A DNA stretch of 64,000 nucleotides, taken from assembly GCA_900548385.1 (NCBI GenBank), contig URKJ01000012.1:32550-96549 (forward strand). The letters are read 5' to 3'. This document shows positions 52,807-60,700 of this stretch, piece by piece (the first letter of the stretch is position 1; every line of letters begins with the position of its first letter). The DNA is from an uncultured bacterium (GTDB taxonomy: Bacteria > Verrucomicrobiota > Lentisphaeria > Victivallales > UBA1829). The notes beneath the pieces were generated by a model. It was given only the letters and a program-made list of their open reading frames with translations, did not search any database and was not told where the DNA came from. The position numbers and the translations under genes are program-made.

Positions 52807-53628
52807 ATGCGGGGTGTGGCGCGGAAACTGATCGCTCAGGTGGGGGAAGCGACGGCTGACGCCGCGCGGGACTCCGTGCAGCTGATCACATTTACCGGAG
52901 AGACGATTTCGGAGTTTGTTTCCGCATTGCGCCATCCCCGTCTGATCCGCCGCAAAGAGACCCTGTATTACATGAATCTTTGCGGTGCGAACGCGTTTCC
53001 CATCAGTTCGCTGATTTGCCTGCTGATGGGGCTGATCCTCGGTTATCAGTCTGCCGTTCAGATGCACAAGTACGGAGCGGATTCGTTTCTTCCCGCTCTG
53101 GTCGGCTGTTCGATTGTCCGGGAGCTCGGCCCGCTGATGGTCGCTGTGATTGCCACCGGCCGTGCGGGGTCGGCGTTTGCCGCGGAGATCGCCACGATGA
53201 AGGCGTCGGAAGAGATCAACGCCATGCTGACGATGGGATTTTCACCCTGGCGTTTTCTCGTGATTCCGAAACTGCTGGCGATGATCTGCATGATGCCGCT
53301 TCTGACGTTTTTCGGGGATATTTTCGGCATCATCGGCGGGATGTTCGTCGGTACATTTGAACTTGACATGCCAGCGTCGGTTTATTACCGGCAGACGATT
53401 TACTGGGTTCCGCTCCGCTTTTTTATTGAAAGTCTTGTCAAAAGCATCGTATTTGCCGTGATTATCACGGGTATTTGCTGTATGCGCGGATTCGATGCGA
53501 AGGAGGATTCGCTCGGAGTCGGGCGTGCCACGACTTCCGCAGTGGTGACGAGCATTATCTGGATCATTCTTGCGGACAGTCTGATGGCGCGCATGTTCAA
53601 TTTGATTTTCTACGGATCGGCGGTGTAA
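52807..53628 (+). CDS. mlaE: MlaE-family ABC transporter permease
   Basis: A 273-residue inner-membrane permease of an MCE lipid transporter. The conserved V-R-E-L-G-P-L-M-V-A-V-I-A-T-G-R-A-G-S-A-F-A-A-E core lies near residues 104-125, followed by E-I-N-A-M and further hydrophobic helices. Such systems move phospholipid between inner and outer membrane, consistent with a Gram-negative envelope. The ATPase gene begins 1 base after its stop. Confidence 0.92.
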   Translation: MRGVARKLIAQVGEATADAARDSVQLITFTGETISEFVSALRHPRLIRRKETLYYMNLCGANAFPISSLICLLMGLILGYQSAVQMHKYGADSFLPALVGCSIVRELGPLMVAVIATGRAGSAFAAEIATMKASEEINAMLTMGFSPWRFLVIPKLLAMICMMPLLTFFGDIFGIIGGMFVGTFELDMPASVYYRQTIYWVPLRFFIESLVKSIVFAVIITGICCMRGFDAKEDSLGVGRATTSAVVTSIIWIILADSLMARMFNLIFYGSAV

Positions 53629-53629
53629 G

Positions 53630-54406
53630 ATGGCGGAAACTGCGGTAACGGTGGAAAATGTAACGGTCGGATATGGGGAGCGCACCATTCTGGAGCATGT
53701 TTCATTCGGGATTCATCACGGGGAGATCGTCGCGTTGCTCGGCGGTTCCGGCTGCGGGAAAAGCACGATGCTGAAAGCGGTCATCGGTCTGCTGCCGGTC
53801 CGGCAGGGAGATATCCGGATAGAAAATGAGAGCATCGTCAAAGCCGTCGGGGAGCGGAAGCGGGCGATTATGCGCCGGTTCGGCGTGGCATTTCAGGGAG
53901 GGGCGCTGTTCCGTTCCTATACGATCCGTGAAAATATTGCGCTTCCGTTGGAAGAATATACCGATTATCCGCGTGACACGATCAACCGTCTTGTCAGCGA
54001 AAAACTGGAAATGGTGGGGATGAAAGGGACCGAGGATATGATGCCCGGCGATCTTTCCGGCGGAATGATCAAGCGTGCCGCTGTGGCGCGTGCGTTGGCG
54101 CTGGACCCGAAGATTATTTTCTTCGACGAACCTTCCGCCGGACTCGATCCGCTGAATTCGGCAAATCTGGATGAACTGATATTGGATATCCGCGACCGCT
54201 GCAATGCCGCGATCGGGATTGTAACCCACGAACTTGACAGTATTTTCACGATTGCCGACCGCGCGGTGTTTCTTGACCGCGATGCGAAGACGGTGATCGC
54301 CGATGGTCCGCCGGCGGAACTGCGTGACCATTGTCCCGTTGAAAAAGTGCGCGTCTTCCTGAATCGCGGACGCCTTAAAGAAGGAGAAAGAAATCATGGC
54401 CATTGA
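53630..54406 (+). CDS. mlaF: MlaF-family ABC transporter ATPase
   Basis: A 258-residue ATPase. Walker A is G-G-S-G-C-G-K-S-T near residue 38, the signature L-S-G-G-M near 143, and Walker B K-I-I-F-F-D-E-P-S-A-G-L-D-P near 162; V-T-H-E is the switch His. L-S-G-G-M-I-K-R-A is typical of MlaF. It is translationally coupled with mlaE and mlaD. Confidence 0.94.
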   Translation: MAETAVTVENVTVGYGERTILEHVSFGIHHGEIVALLGGSGCGKSTMLKAVIGLLPVRQGDIRIENESIVKAVGERKRAIMRRFGVAFQGGALFRSYTIRENIALPLEEYTDYPRDTINRLVSEKLEMVGMKGTEDMMPGDLSGGMIKRAAVARALALDPKIIFFDEPSAGLDPLNSANLDELILDIRDRCNAAIGIVTHELDSIFTIADRAVFLDRDAKTVIADGPPAELRDHCPVEKVRVFLNRGRLKEGERNHGH

Positions 54407-55376
54407 AACCGATAAATTCAAACTCGGACTATTTGTAACAGTTTCGTTTATCTCGCTCTGTATTCTGTTTATTGTATTCGGCCTGTTCGACTTCGTCAAT
54501 ACGAAAGTTCCGGTGTATTCCCTGTTTCAGGAGAGTGTGCAGGGGCTGGAATCCGGAGCGCTGGTCAAATACCGCGGTGTGCCGATTGGCAAGGTGACGG
54601 ACATCACGCTTTCGACTTCCAACAATCTGATCCGGGTGGATATGGAAGTGAATCTGAGCAAAATGCGTTCCGATCCGGAACACGGTCATGCCGCGGAGAC
54701 GATTTCCGAACCGGAGTTTTATACTTATATGGAACGCGAAATCCGGCGCGGTCTGCGTGCACGGCTTGAATTGAACGGCATCAGCGGTTTCAAGTATATT
54801 GAGCTCGATTATCTCGATCCGGAAGTTCCCGTAAAGGACGGCTATGATGAGATCGGGCTCAATCAGGAGGGATTTTTCTATGTACCGTCCGAACCGTCCA
54901 TGTTGAGCGGACTGCGTTCGGGCATCACCGAAACGATCGCCAAGATCGCTTCCATTGATTACAAGCAGATCAGCGACAAGTTGGAAAGCGCTCTCAACAA
55001 CGCCAATTCCCTGCTGGCTGATCCGAAACTCAAGGTCATGCTTGCCAATTCCGAGAAGCTGACCGGCGAACTTTCGCAGACGGTGCGTTCTTTGAATGCG
55101 GCGTTTACTCCCCAGCGTTTTGAGGAACTTTCCGCGAAGACCGCCGCCGCTTTGGAGCAGGTGCAGGAGCTGTCGAAGAAACTGGACAGGGCAATCGAAG
55201 AATCGAAGATCCCGGATACTTCCGCCTCGTTCCGCAATGCGGCGCTCTCCCTGCGGGATTCGGAACAGGCGTTCAACAATACGATGGCGAAATTCAATGA
55301 CACTCTGGATGCGCTTTCGGAACTCATCAAAACTCTGGACGACAATCCGTCGTCACTGCTCAGCGGCAAAAAGTAA
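54396..55376 (+). CDS. mlaD: MlaD-family MCE-domain substrate-binding protein
   Basis: A 326-residue protein anchored by one N-terminal helix (about 10-30; L-F-V-T-V-S-F-I-S-L-C-I-L-F-I-V-F). The MCE domain follows (about 38-145; G-L-E-S-G-A-L-V-K-Y-R-G-V-P-I-G-K-V). Residues 170-320 are helical, longer than E. coli MlaD (183 residues), as in proteins that build a periplasmic tube. It overlaps mlaF by 11 bases, with AAGGAG upstream. No mlaC is present. Confidence 0.92.
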   Translation: MAIETDKFKLGLFVTVSFISLCILFIVFGLFDFVNTKVPVYSLFQESVQGLESGALVKYRGVPIGKVTDITLSTSNNLIRVDMEVNLSKMRSDPEHGHAAETISEPEFYTYMEREIRRGLRARLELNGISGFKYIELDYLDPEVPVKDGYDEIGLNQEGFFYVPSEPSMLSGLRSGITETIAKIASIDYKQISDKLESALNNANSLLADPKLKVMLANSEKLTGELSQTVRSLNAAFTPQRFEELSAKTAAALEQVQELSKKLDRAIEESKIPDTSASFRNAALSLRDSEQAFNNTMAKFNDTLDALSELIKTLDDNPSSLLSGKK

Positions 55377-55388
55377 AAAGACGCGGTT

Positions 55389-55408
55389 CCGGGCTTTCCG
55401 GGTTTTTT
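55389..55408 (+). terminator. Possible terminator of the mla operon
   Basis: CCGG (55389-55392) and CCGG (55398-55401) can form a short stem before six T residues. The stem is short, so this is tentative. Confidence 0.5.
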
Positions 55409-55430
55409 GATACTTTTTCGTGAAAAGGAT

Positions 55431-55458
55431 TTTACGAAACGGAAAGTCGGTGTATATT
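55431..55458 (+). promoter_or_regulatory. Possible promoter of alaS
   Basis: TTTACG (55431-55436), a 16-base spacer and TATATT (55453-55458). Transcription would begin near 55465, which argues for the alaS start at 55498. Confidence 0.45.
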
Positions 55459-55497
55459 ACCGGGATGAAAACTGAAACAGGGAGGTTTTATACTCAG

Positions 55498-57282
55498 ATG
55501 AATGCGAATCAACTCAGATCGAAATTTTTGGAATTTTTCAAGAGCAAAGGGCACGCGGTGATCAAGAGTGCGCCTCTGATCCCGGACAACGACCCGACCG
55601 TCCTGTTCACGACCGCCGGGATGCATCCGCTGGTCCCGTTCCTGCTCGGTGCACCCCATCCGCTTGGAAAGCGGCTTTGCGATGTACAGAAGTGCATCCG
55701 AACCGGGGATATTGACGAAGTCGGCGATCCCGTGCATCTCACCTTTTTTGAAATGCTCGGCAACTGGTCGCTTGGCGATTATTTCAAGGAGACTGCGATT
55801 CGCAACAGCTTTGAGTTCCTGACCGGAAAAGAATGGTTGAACATTCCGTTGGACCGTCTTGCGTTCACCGTTTTTGCCGGAGATGAAAACGCGCCGTTCG
55901 ATGAAGAGGCGTTCAACCTGTGGCGTTCTCTCGGCGTCAGCGAAAAACGCATTGCCAGACTTCCGAAGGAAGACAACTGGTGGGGACCCGCCGGTCAGAC
56001 CGGACCTTGCGGACCCGACACGGAAATGTTCTATTGGACCGGTCCCATGCCGGTCCCGGAAACGTTCGATCCCAAGGATAAACGCTGGGTCGAGATTTGG
56101 AATGACGTGTTCATGCAGTACAACAAAACCGCGGAAGGCACATTCGTTCCGTTGGAAAAACGCAATGTCGATACCGGAATGGGTGTTGAGCGCGTTACTG
56201 CGATCCTTCAGGGAAAATCCAGTTGTTACGATACCGAGATTTTCGCTCCGCTGTTTGCCGAACTCGATAAGATCCGGGGCATGGAAACTCCTGCGGAGCG
56301 TTCCCGTTCGGAACGCATCGTGGTGGAGCACATGCGCGCAGCCACGTTCATTCTCGCCGACGGCATTACTCCGGGAAAGGTGGATCAGCCCTACATTCTG
56401 CGCCGTCTGATCCGCCGTGCGATCCGTGAAGCGAAACAGGCGGGCGTCACGGTTCCGTTTACCACGAAGATCGCCCGTGTCGTCATTGACAACTACTGTG
56501 AAGCGTATCCGGAGCTCAGGGAGAATCAGATTCTGATCCTTGAGGAGCTGGAACGCGAAGAAACGCTGTTCAAGCAGACCCTGGAAAATGGCGAACGCGA
56601 ATTTGAAAAGTTCATTTCCCGTGTTCCCGCCCATATTCAAAACAAGGTCGTCAGCGGGAAAAACGCGTTCTTCCTCTATGAGACCTACGGATTCCCGATT
56701 GAGCTCACCGTGGAAATGGCAAAGGAAAAAGGTTTCACGGTCGATATGAAAGGTTATGAAGAAGCTTTCCGCAAGCATCAGGAATTGTCCCGTCAGGGAG
56801 CGGAACAGAAGTTCAAAGGCGGACTCGCCGATCACTCGAAAGAAACCGCGTGCCTGCATACCGCAACGCATCTCCTGCACAAAGCGCTGCGTATCGTGCT
56901 TGGCGACCATGTGGCGCAGAAAGGATCCAATATCAATGCGGAACGTCTGCGTTTTGACTTTTCGCATCCCGACAAGATGACGCCGGAGCAGATCGCCGAA
57001 GTCGAAAGACTGGTGAACGAAGTCATTGCGAAGAAATGCCCGGTAGTCTGTCAGGAAATGTCTTTGGAAGAAGCCCGGAACAGCGGAGCGATCGGTCTGT
57101 TCGGAAATAAATACGGGGAACGTGTCACGGTGTATTCAATGGGGGATTTCAGCAAGGAGATCTGCGGCGGTCCCCACGCATCGAATACCGGTGATCTCGG
57201 CAGTTTCAAAATCCTCAAAGAGGAAAGCTCCAGCCGCGGCGTTCGCCGGATCAAAGCCGTGATTGGCGGAAACAAAGAATAA
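55498..57282 (+). CDS. alaS: Alanyl-tRNA synthetase lacking the C-Ala domain
   Basis: A 594-residue enzyme that charges tRNA-Ala. The catalytic domain begins L-R-S-K-F-L-E-F-F-K-S-K-G-H and has T-F-F-E-M-L-G-N-W-S near residue 83, D-N-W-W-G-P-A-G-Q-T-G-P-C-G-P near 160 and D-T-G-M-G-V-E-R near 225. The editing domain shows H-T-A-T-H-L-L-H near 456 and the zinc-binding C-G-G-P-H near 559. It stops just after the editing domain, about 280 residues short of standard AlaRS, so the C-terminal tRNA-binding and dimerisation domain is missing. The stop is followed 9 bases later by the next gene, with no leftover coding sequence. GGGAGG lies 12 bases before the ATG; an ATG at 55465 is less likely. Confidence 0.92.
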   Translation: MNANQLRSKFLEFFKSKGHAVIKSAPLIPDNDPTVLFTTAGMHPLVPFLLGAPHPLGKRLCDVQKCIRTGDIDEVGDPVHLTFFEMLGNWSLGDYFKETAIRNSFEFLTGKEWLNIPLDRLAFTVFAGDENAPFDEEAFNLWRSLGVSEKRIARLPKEDNWWGPAGQTGPCGPDTEMFYWTGPMPVPETFDPKDKRWVEIWNDVFMQYNKTAEGTFVPLEKRNVDTGMGVERVTAILQGKSSCYDTEIFAPLFAELDKIRGMETPAERSRSERIVVEHMRAATFILADGITPGKVDQPYILRRLIRRAIREAKQAGVTVPFTTKIARVVIDNYCEAYPELRENQILILEELEREETLFKQTLENGEREFEKFISRVPAHIQNKVVSGKNAFFLYETYGFPIELTVEMAKEKGFTVDMKGYEEAFRKHQELSRQGAEQKFKGGLADHSKETACLHTATHLLHKALRIVLGDHVAQKGSNINAERLRFDFSHPDKMTPEQIAEVERLVNEVIAKKCPVVCQEMSLEEARNSGAIGLFGNKYGERVTVYSMGDFSKEICGGPHASNTGDLGSFKILKEESSSRGVRRIKAVIGGNKE

Positions 57283-57291
57283 GGGGGACGG

Positions 57292-57786
57292 ATGAGCACG
57301 GAAATCATTATTTCAAACGATGGCGGTGTCTACTTTATCACAGTCAACGGCAGGGCGACATTTGAACATGCGTCGCAGCTGCGCAACCTTGCAAAGAGTC
57401 TGGAAAGCGTAGTCTTTTCCAGAATCTGCCTGGATCTGGCGAACTGCGGCGGAATGGACAGTACGTTCATGGGGATTCTTGCGATGCTCGGGCTCCGTGC
57501 AAAGAAAATCAATGCTCCGATGTGCGTCTATAACGCCGGGGAAGCCAATCTTGCGCTGCTGCAGGGGCTTGGACTCAAGAAGTTGTTCGAGTTCTGCGAT
57601 GGCGATATGGGCGGCACTTCCGGCAAGGGATGGAGTGCCGGAGAAGAAGCCGCCGGCCGTGCGGAAACCGTTCTGGAAGCGCATCAGACTCTGATGACGG
57701 CGGATGAACAGAACGTGAAGAAGTTTGAGAAAGTCGTGGAGTTGGTTCAGAAGGACCTCGACAAGATGAACAGGGAAAAGAACTGA
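57292..57786 (+). CDS. STAS-domain protein
   Basis: A 164-residue protein. Residues 5-100 are a STAS fold (V-Y-F-I-T-V-N-G-R-A-T-F-E-H-A near 13; C-L-D-L-A-N-C-G-G-M-D-S-T-F-M-G-I-L near 46), with Ser at the position phosphorylated in anti-sigma antagonists. The C-terminal 60 residues are helical and charged. Its role could be partner switching in gene control, or an MlaB-like part of the nearby MCE transporter; the alaS gene lies between. A short gap separates it from alaS. Confidence 0.85.
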   Translation: MSTEIIISNDGGVYFITVNGRATFEHASQLRNLAKSLESVVFSRICLDLANCGGMDSTFMGILAMLGLRAKKINAPMCVYNAGEANLALLQGLGLKKLFEFCDGDMGGTSGKGWSAGEEAAGRAETVLEAHQTLMTADEQNVKKFEKVVELVQKDLDKMNREKN

Positions 57787-57827
57787 CGGGTTCTGCCGTC
57801 GGAGTTTTTGAAAGCGGGTGTTTCTTT

Positions 57828-57850
57828 GCGGAGCGTCCGCTTTTCTTTTC
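57828..57850 (+). terminator. Terminator after the STAS gene
   Basis: GCGGA-GCG-TCCGC (57828-57840) is followed by TTTTCTTTTC. A second small hairpin, GACGG/CCGTC, lies at 57784-57800. Confidence 0.7.
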
Positions 57851-57871
57851 CTTTATGACCCGGAGAACATA

Positions 57872-58804
57872 ATGGCAGCTTTCAGTTGGCGCGGCGTTGG
57901 CTGGGCGGCGCTCAGTATTGTCTGTTGGGGAACAACGTTTCCCGTGGGACGTTATCTGATGGTGAATCAGTCGCTGGATGCGGTCATGCTGGTCTTTACC
58001 CGGTATATGGCTGCTTCGCTTCTGATGATCGGAGTTGCGGTCATGGTCCGTCGTCCGGCGGTTTTCCGCGCGCTTTCCCGCCGTGACTGGCTGGAGCTCA
58101 ACGGGCACGGCATGATACTGGCGGTCATGAGCATTCTGCTGTTTGCCGCGCAGAAAACGATTCCGGTGCTGAATGCCGCCATGGTGGAGGCGATCTCCCC
58201 GCTCCTGATCTTTCTGGTTTCTCTCCTGACCGGCTGCCGCGCAAGCCTGCTGCAGTGTGCCGGTCTTGCGCTCGGTTTTCTCGGCTGCATGTTTGTGATG
58301 CGTGTCGCGGATGCAACGGGTGTTCATCTGACTTCTTTTTCGTTCGGGGATTTTCTGATCATTCTTTCCGGGCTCGCCTGGGCACTCTACACGGTTCTGG
58401 GGCGTCCGCTTGCGGTGCGGCTGGGCGGTTACATGTTTACCGCATGGAGCATGTTTTTCGGCGGTTTCTGGACTTTTCTGTATCTGCTGTTCGATCCGTC
58501 CCGTCTGTATTTGCCGGATACTCTGTTTGAAAATTTTCTGGTGCTTTACATGGCGCTTGTCCCGTCGGCTCTGGCATTTTTTTCATGGAATGCGGCGCAG
58601 AAATATATTCCGCTCGGTTTGCTTGCCCTTTCCGAATATTTTACGCCGGTTATTGCGTCTCTTCTCGGCCTGTTTTTCCTGAACGAGGGAATTTCGCTGT
58701 TTCAGGTGGCGGGGATGGTTCTGGTGTTCGGCGCGGCTCTTGTGGAGCCGGAGATTTCAAGCCGTCTGCGTCGGCTCTTCCGGAACGGAAACGGGCTCCG
58801 GTAA
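57872..58804 (+). CDS. EamA/DMT-superfamily transporter
   Basis: A 310-residue inner-membrane protein with about ten hydrophobic helices in two EamA repeats (W-G-T-T-F-P-V-G-R near residue 19; L-S-G-L-A-W-A-L-Y-T-V-L-G-R near 166; L-S-E-Y-F-T-P-V-I-A-S-L-L-G near 255). Family members export or import metabolites such as amino acids or nucleosides; the substrate cannot be predicted. GGAG precedes the ATG. A terminator at 58831 separates it from the next operon. Confidence 0.9.
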   Translation: MAAFSWRGVGWAALSIVCWGTTFPVGRYLMVNQSLDAVMLVFTRYMAASLLMIGVAVMVRRPAVFRALSRRDWLELNGHGMILAVMSILLFAAQKTIPVLNAAMVEAISPLLIFLVSLLTGCRASLLQCAGLALGFLGCMFVMRVADATGVHLTSFSFGDFLIILSGLAWALYTVLGRPLAVRLGGYMFTAWSMFFGGFWTFLYLLFDPSRLYLPDTLFENFLVLYMALVPSALAFFSWNAAQKYIPLGLLALSEYFTPVIASLLGLFFLNEGISLFQVAGMVLVFGAALVEPEISSRLRRLFRNGNGLR

Positions 58805-58830
58805 CATTCCGTTTTTTTGGCGGAATCAGC

Positions 58831-58858
58831 ATTTTTCCGGAAAAATCGCTTTTTTTTA
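58831..58858 (+). terminator. Rho-independent terminator after the EamA gene
   Basis: The palindrome ATTTTTCCGGAAAAAT (58831-58846) is followed by eight T residues. ATTCCG/CGGAAT lies just upstream (58806-58826). Confidence 0.75.
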
Positions 58859-58869
58859 TCGTTTGCCTA

Positions 58870-58898
58870 TTGACTTTTTCCGGAGAATGATTTATAAT
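58870..58898 (+). promoter_or_regulatory. Promoter of the LacI-pseudopilin-GH51/GH28 operon
   Basis: TTGACT (58870-58875), 17 bases and TATAAT (58893-58898). Its -35 region (TTGACTTTTTCCGGA) resembles that of the other LacI operon at 3717. Confidence 0.85.
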
Positions 58899-58900
58899 AT

Positions 58901-58916
58901 GTTTGACCGTTAAAAC
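58901..58916 (+). promoter_or_regulatory. LacI-type operator candidate
   Basis: GTTTGACCGTTAAAAC is a 16-bp imperfect palindrome (12 of 16 bases paired) with a central CG, just after the -10 box, the same place as the candidate at 3750. Autoregulation by the gene at 58934 is inferred. Confidence 0.45.
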
Positions 58917-58933
58917 ACTATGGATGGAAAGAG

Positions 58934-59950
58934 ATGAAAACGACACTGAAAGACATTGCGGAATATGTGGGGGTGACTCCTCAGCTGGTCTCGTTTTATC
59001 TGAACCATCCGGAAACGACACGCGTCGCCAAAGAGACCCGCGGCAGGATTGACGAAGCTGTGAAGCGGCTGGATTATCACCCGAATTCCGTTGCCCGGGC
59101 GCTTTGTACGGGAAGAACGAAAACGATCGGTCTTGTCATGGGCGGTCTTACGGAGCGGAAGCGCGGATGTTATATCCACGCGCTGATGAACGAAGCGAAA
59201 AAATACGGGTATTATCTGCTGACCGCGATCACGAACTATGATCAGAAAGAGGAGCAGGAAATCCTGGAATATATGATGGGGCGGCAGGTGGACGGTATTC
59301 TTTATACGCTGTACCTTTCACCCGGTGCCCGGATCTGCCAACGGTTGCATAAGACCGGTTTTCCGATTCTGCTTCATGCTCCGCAGGCGAATCAGGACTT
59401 TAATACGATTGATTATGATTGCACCCGCGCAGTGGAAGATGCGTTGCGGGCGTTTCTGGAACGGGGTGCGCGGGAAATCCTGTATCTGGGTGCTCCGAAC
59501 GATGGAGAGTACCGGAATCTGTGTGAATTGCGCGGAAAGGAACCGTTTTCTCTTTTGTTCCGGCCGCTTCCGCCGGAACCGGGAAGTTTTGAACTTGCCG
59601 TTGCGGAAGTGCTGAAGAAACGTCCATCTGCGATTTTTACGGTCAATGTGATGTTTCTTCAGGAGTTGCTGGACCGGATCAATGAATGTGCTCCGGAGTA
59701 CCGTCCGGTCTGCGTTACGGTATATTCGCTCCCCTTTGACTGGATCCGGAATGATCGTGTGATCGGTGTGGTGCATCGTTTTTACCGGGAGCGCGTGGAG
59801 TCGGAGATTCGCAGAATGCTGGAGATCATTGAGCATCCGGAAGAGCCGCCGCAGAAACTGGTGCTTCCGACCGAATATGTTTCCGCGGAACAGTTGGAAG
59901 CTATCCGGATGCAGCAGTTGAACGACCCTTATTATAAACAATTTAAATAA
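58934..59950 (+). CDS. LacI-family transcriptional regulator
   Basis: A 338-residue regulator. The DNA-binding domain (T-L-K-D-I-A-E-Y-V-G-V-T-P-Q-L-V-S-F-Y-L-N, residues 3-25, with hinge N-S-V-A-R-A-L near 50) resembles that of the LacI protein at 3778. The effector domain starts T-I-G-L-V-M-G near 63. It opens an operon with a pseudopilin (10 bases further), a GH51-like enzyme and a GH28 enzyme, so the effector is likely an arabinose- or galacturonate-containing sugar from pectin. Confidence 0.92.
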   Translation: MKTTLKDIAEYVGVTPQLVSFYLNHPETTRVAKETRGRIDEAVKRLDYHPNSVARALCTGRTKTIGLVMGGLTERKRGCYIHALMNEAKKYGYYLLTAITNYDQKEEQEILEYMMGRQVDGILYTLYLSPGARICQRLHKTGFPILLHAPQANQDFNTIDYDCTRAVEDALRAFLERGAREILYLGAPNDGEYRNLCELRGKEPFSLLFRPLPPEPGSFELAVAEVLKKRPSAIFTVNVMFLQELLDRINECAPEYRPVCVTVYSLPFDWIRNDRVIGVVHRFYRERVESEIRRMLEIIEHPEEPPQKLVLPTEYVSAEQLEAIRMQQLNDPYYKQFK

Positions 59951-59960
59951 AGGAGGATTT

Positions 59961-60686
59961 ATGTGTCAGAAAGGAAAAAAACATTTTACCCTTGTAGAGC
60001 TACTTATCGTAATTTCAATTATTGCGATACTTGCGGCTCTTCTTCTGCCTGCCTTGAGCAAGGCAAGGGAGAAAGCACAGGAAGTCAACTGTATCTCAAA
60101 TCTGAAAGGGATCGGTGCGGCGTTTTTTGTTTATGCGGATGACAACGGCGGTTACATGCCTTTGAACAACGTATCGGAATCGTCGTCGTTGCCGCACCCG
60201 AAAACACAATGGCTTGGGTTGTTGATACGGGGCGGCTATCTTGCAAACAACAAAGGGGCTTCGTGTCCGTCTGTGTTTCCATACGGAAAATTGAATCTGC
60301 GGTCTGCCGGAGATATGGACAATTACCAGACTTACGGGGCGAATATCGGTCCGTATTCCGGCGGAGGGAGTCTCTGCTATAAATCGGCGGGGACCACTCC
60401 GCTTTCCGGTCTCTGGCATGGTTCCATCAGGAAACTTCCGCCGACTCAGTTCCCGCTGCTGGCGGATACGATCCAGTATGATTCCGCCGGAAAATTTGTC
60501 ATGCAGAACCATTATTTTTACTATCCGACCTACAGTTTCGGCAGCAGTACGACGCACGGGCGGGTTCATACGCGGCATGGGAACCGCTGCAGCGTTACAG
60601 CTGCCGACGGGCATGTGCTTTCCGCTTCGTATGGTTATCTGATCGACAAAATGGGATTTTCCGAGAACGGCATTTACAGATTCTGA
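59961..60686 (+). CDS. Type II secretion/type IV pilin-like pseudopilin with H-X9-DG motif
   Basis: A 241-residue pseudopilin: MCQKGKKHFTLVELLIVISIIAILAA, then L-L-L-P-A-L-S-K-A-R-E-K-A. Residue -1 is His, not Gly. R-H-G-N-R-C-S-V-T-A-A-D-G-H-V supplies H-X9-DG near the C-terminus. AGGAGG lies upstream. It is flanked by its LacI regulator and a secreted GH51-like enzyme (14 bases further). Confidence 0.9.
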   Translation: MCQKGKKHFTLVELLIVISIIAILAALLLPALSKAREKAQEVNCISNLKGIGAAFFVYADDNGGYMPLNNVSESSSLPHPKTQWLGLLIRGGYLANNKGASCPSVFPYGKLNLRSAGDMDNYQTYGANIGPYSGGGSLCYKSAGTTPLSGLWHGSIRKLPPTQFPLLADTIQYDSAGKFVMQNHYFYYPTYSFGSSTTHGRVHTRHGNRCSVTAADGHVLSASYGYLIDKMGFSENGIYRF

Positions 60687-60700
60687 AAGAAAGGAAGAGT

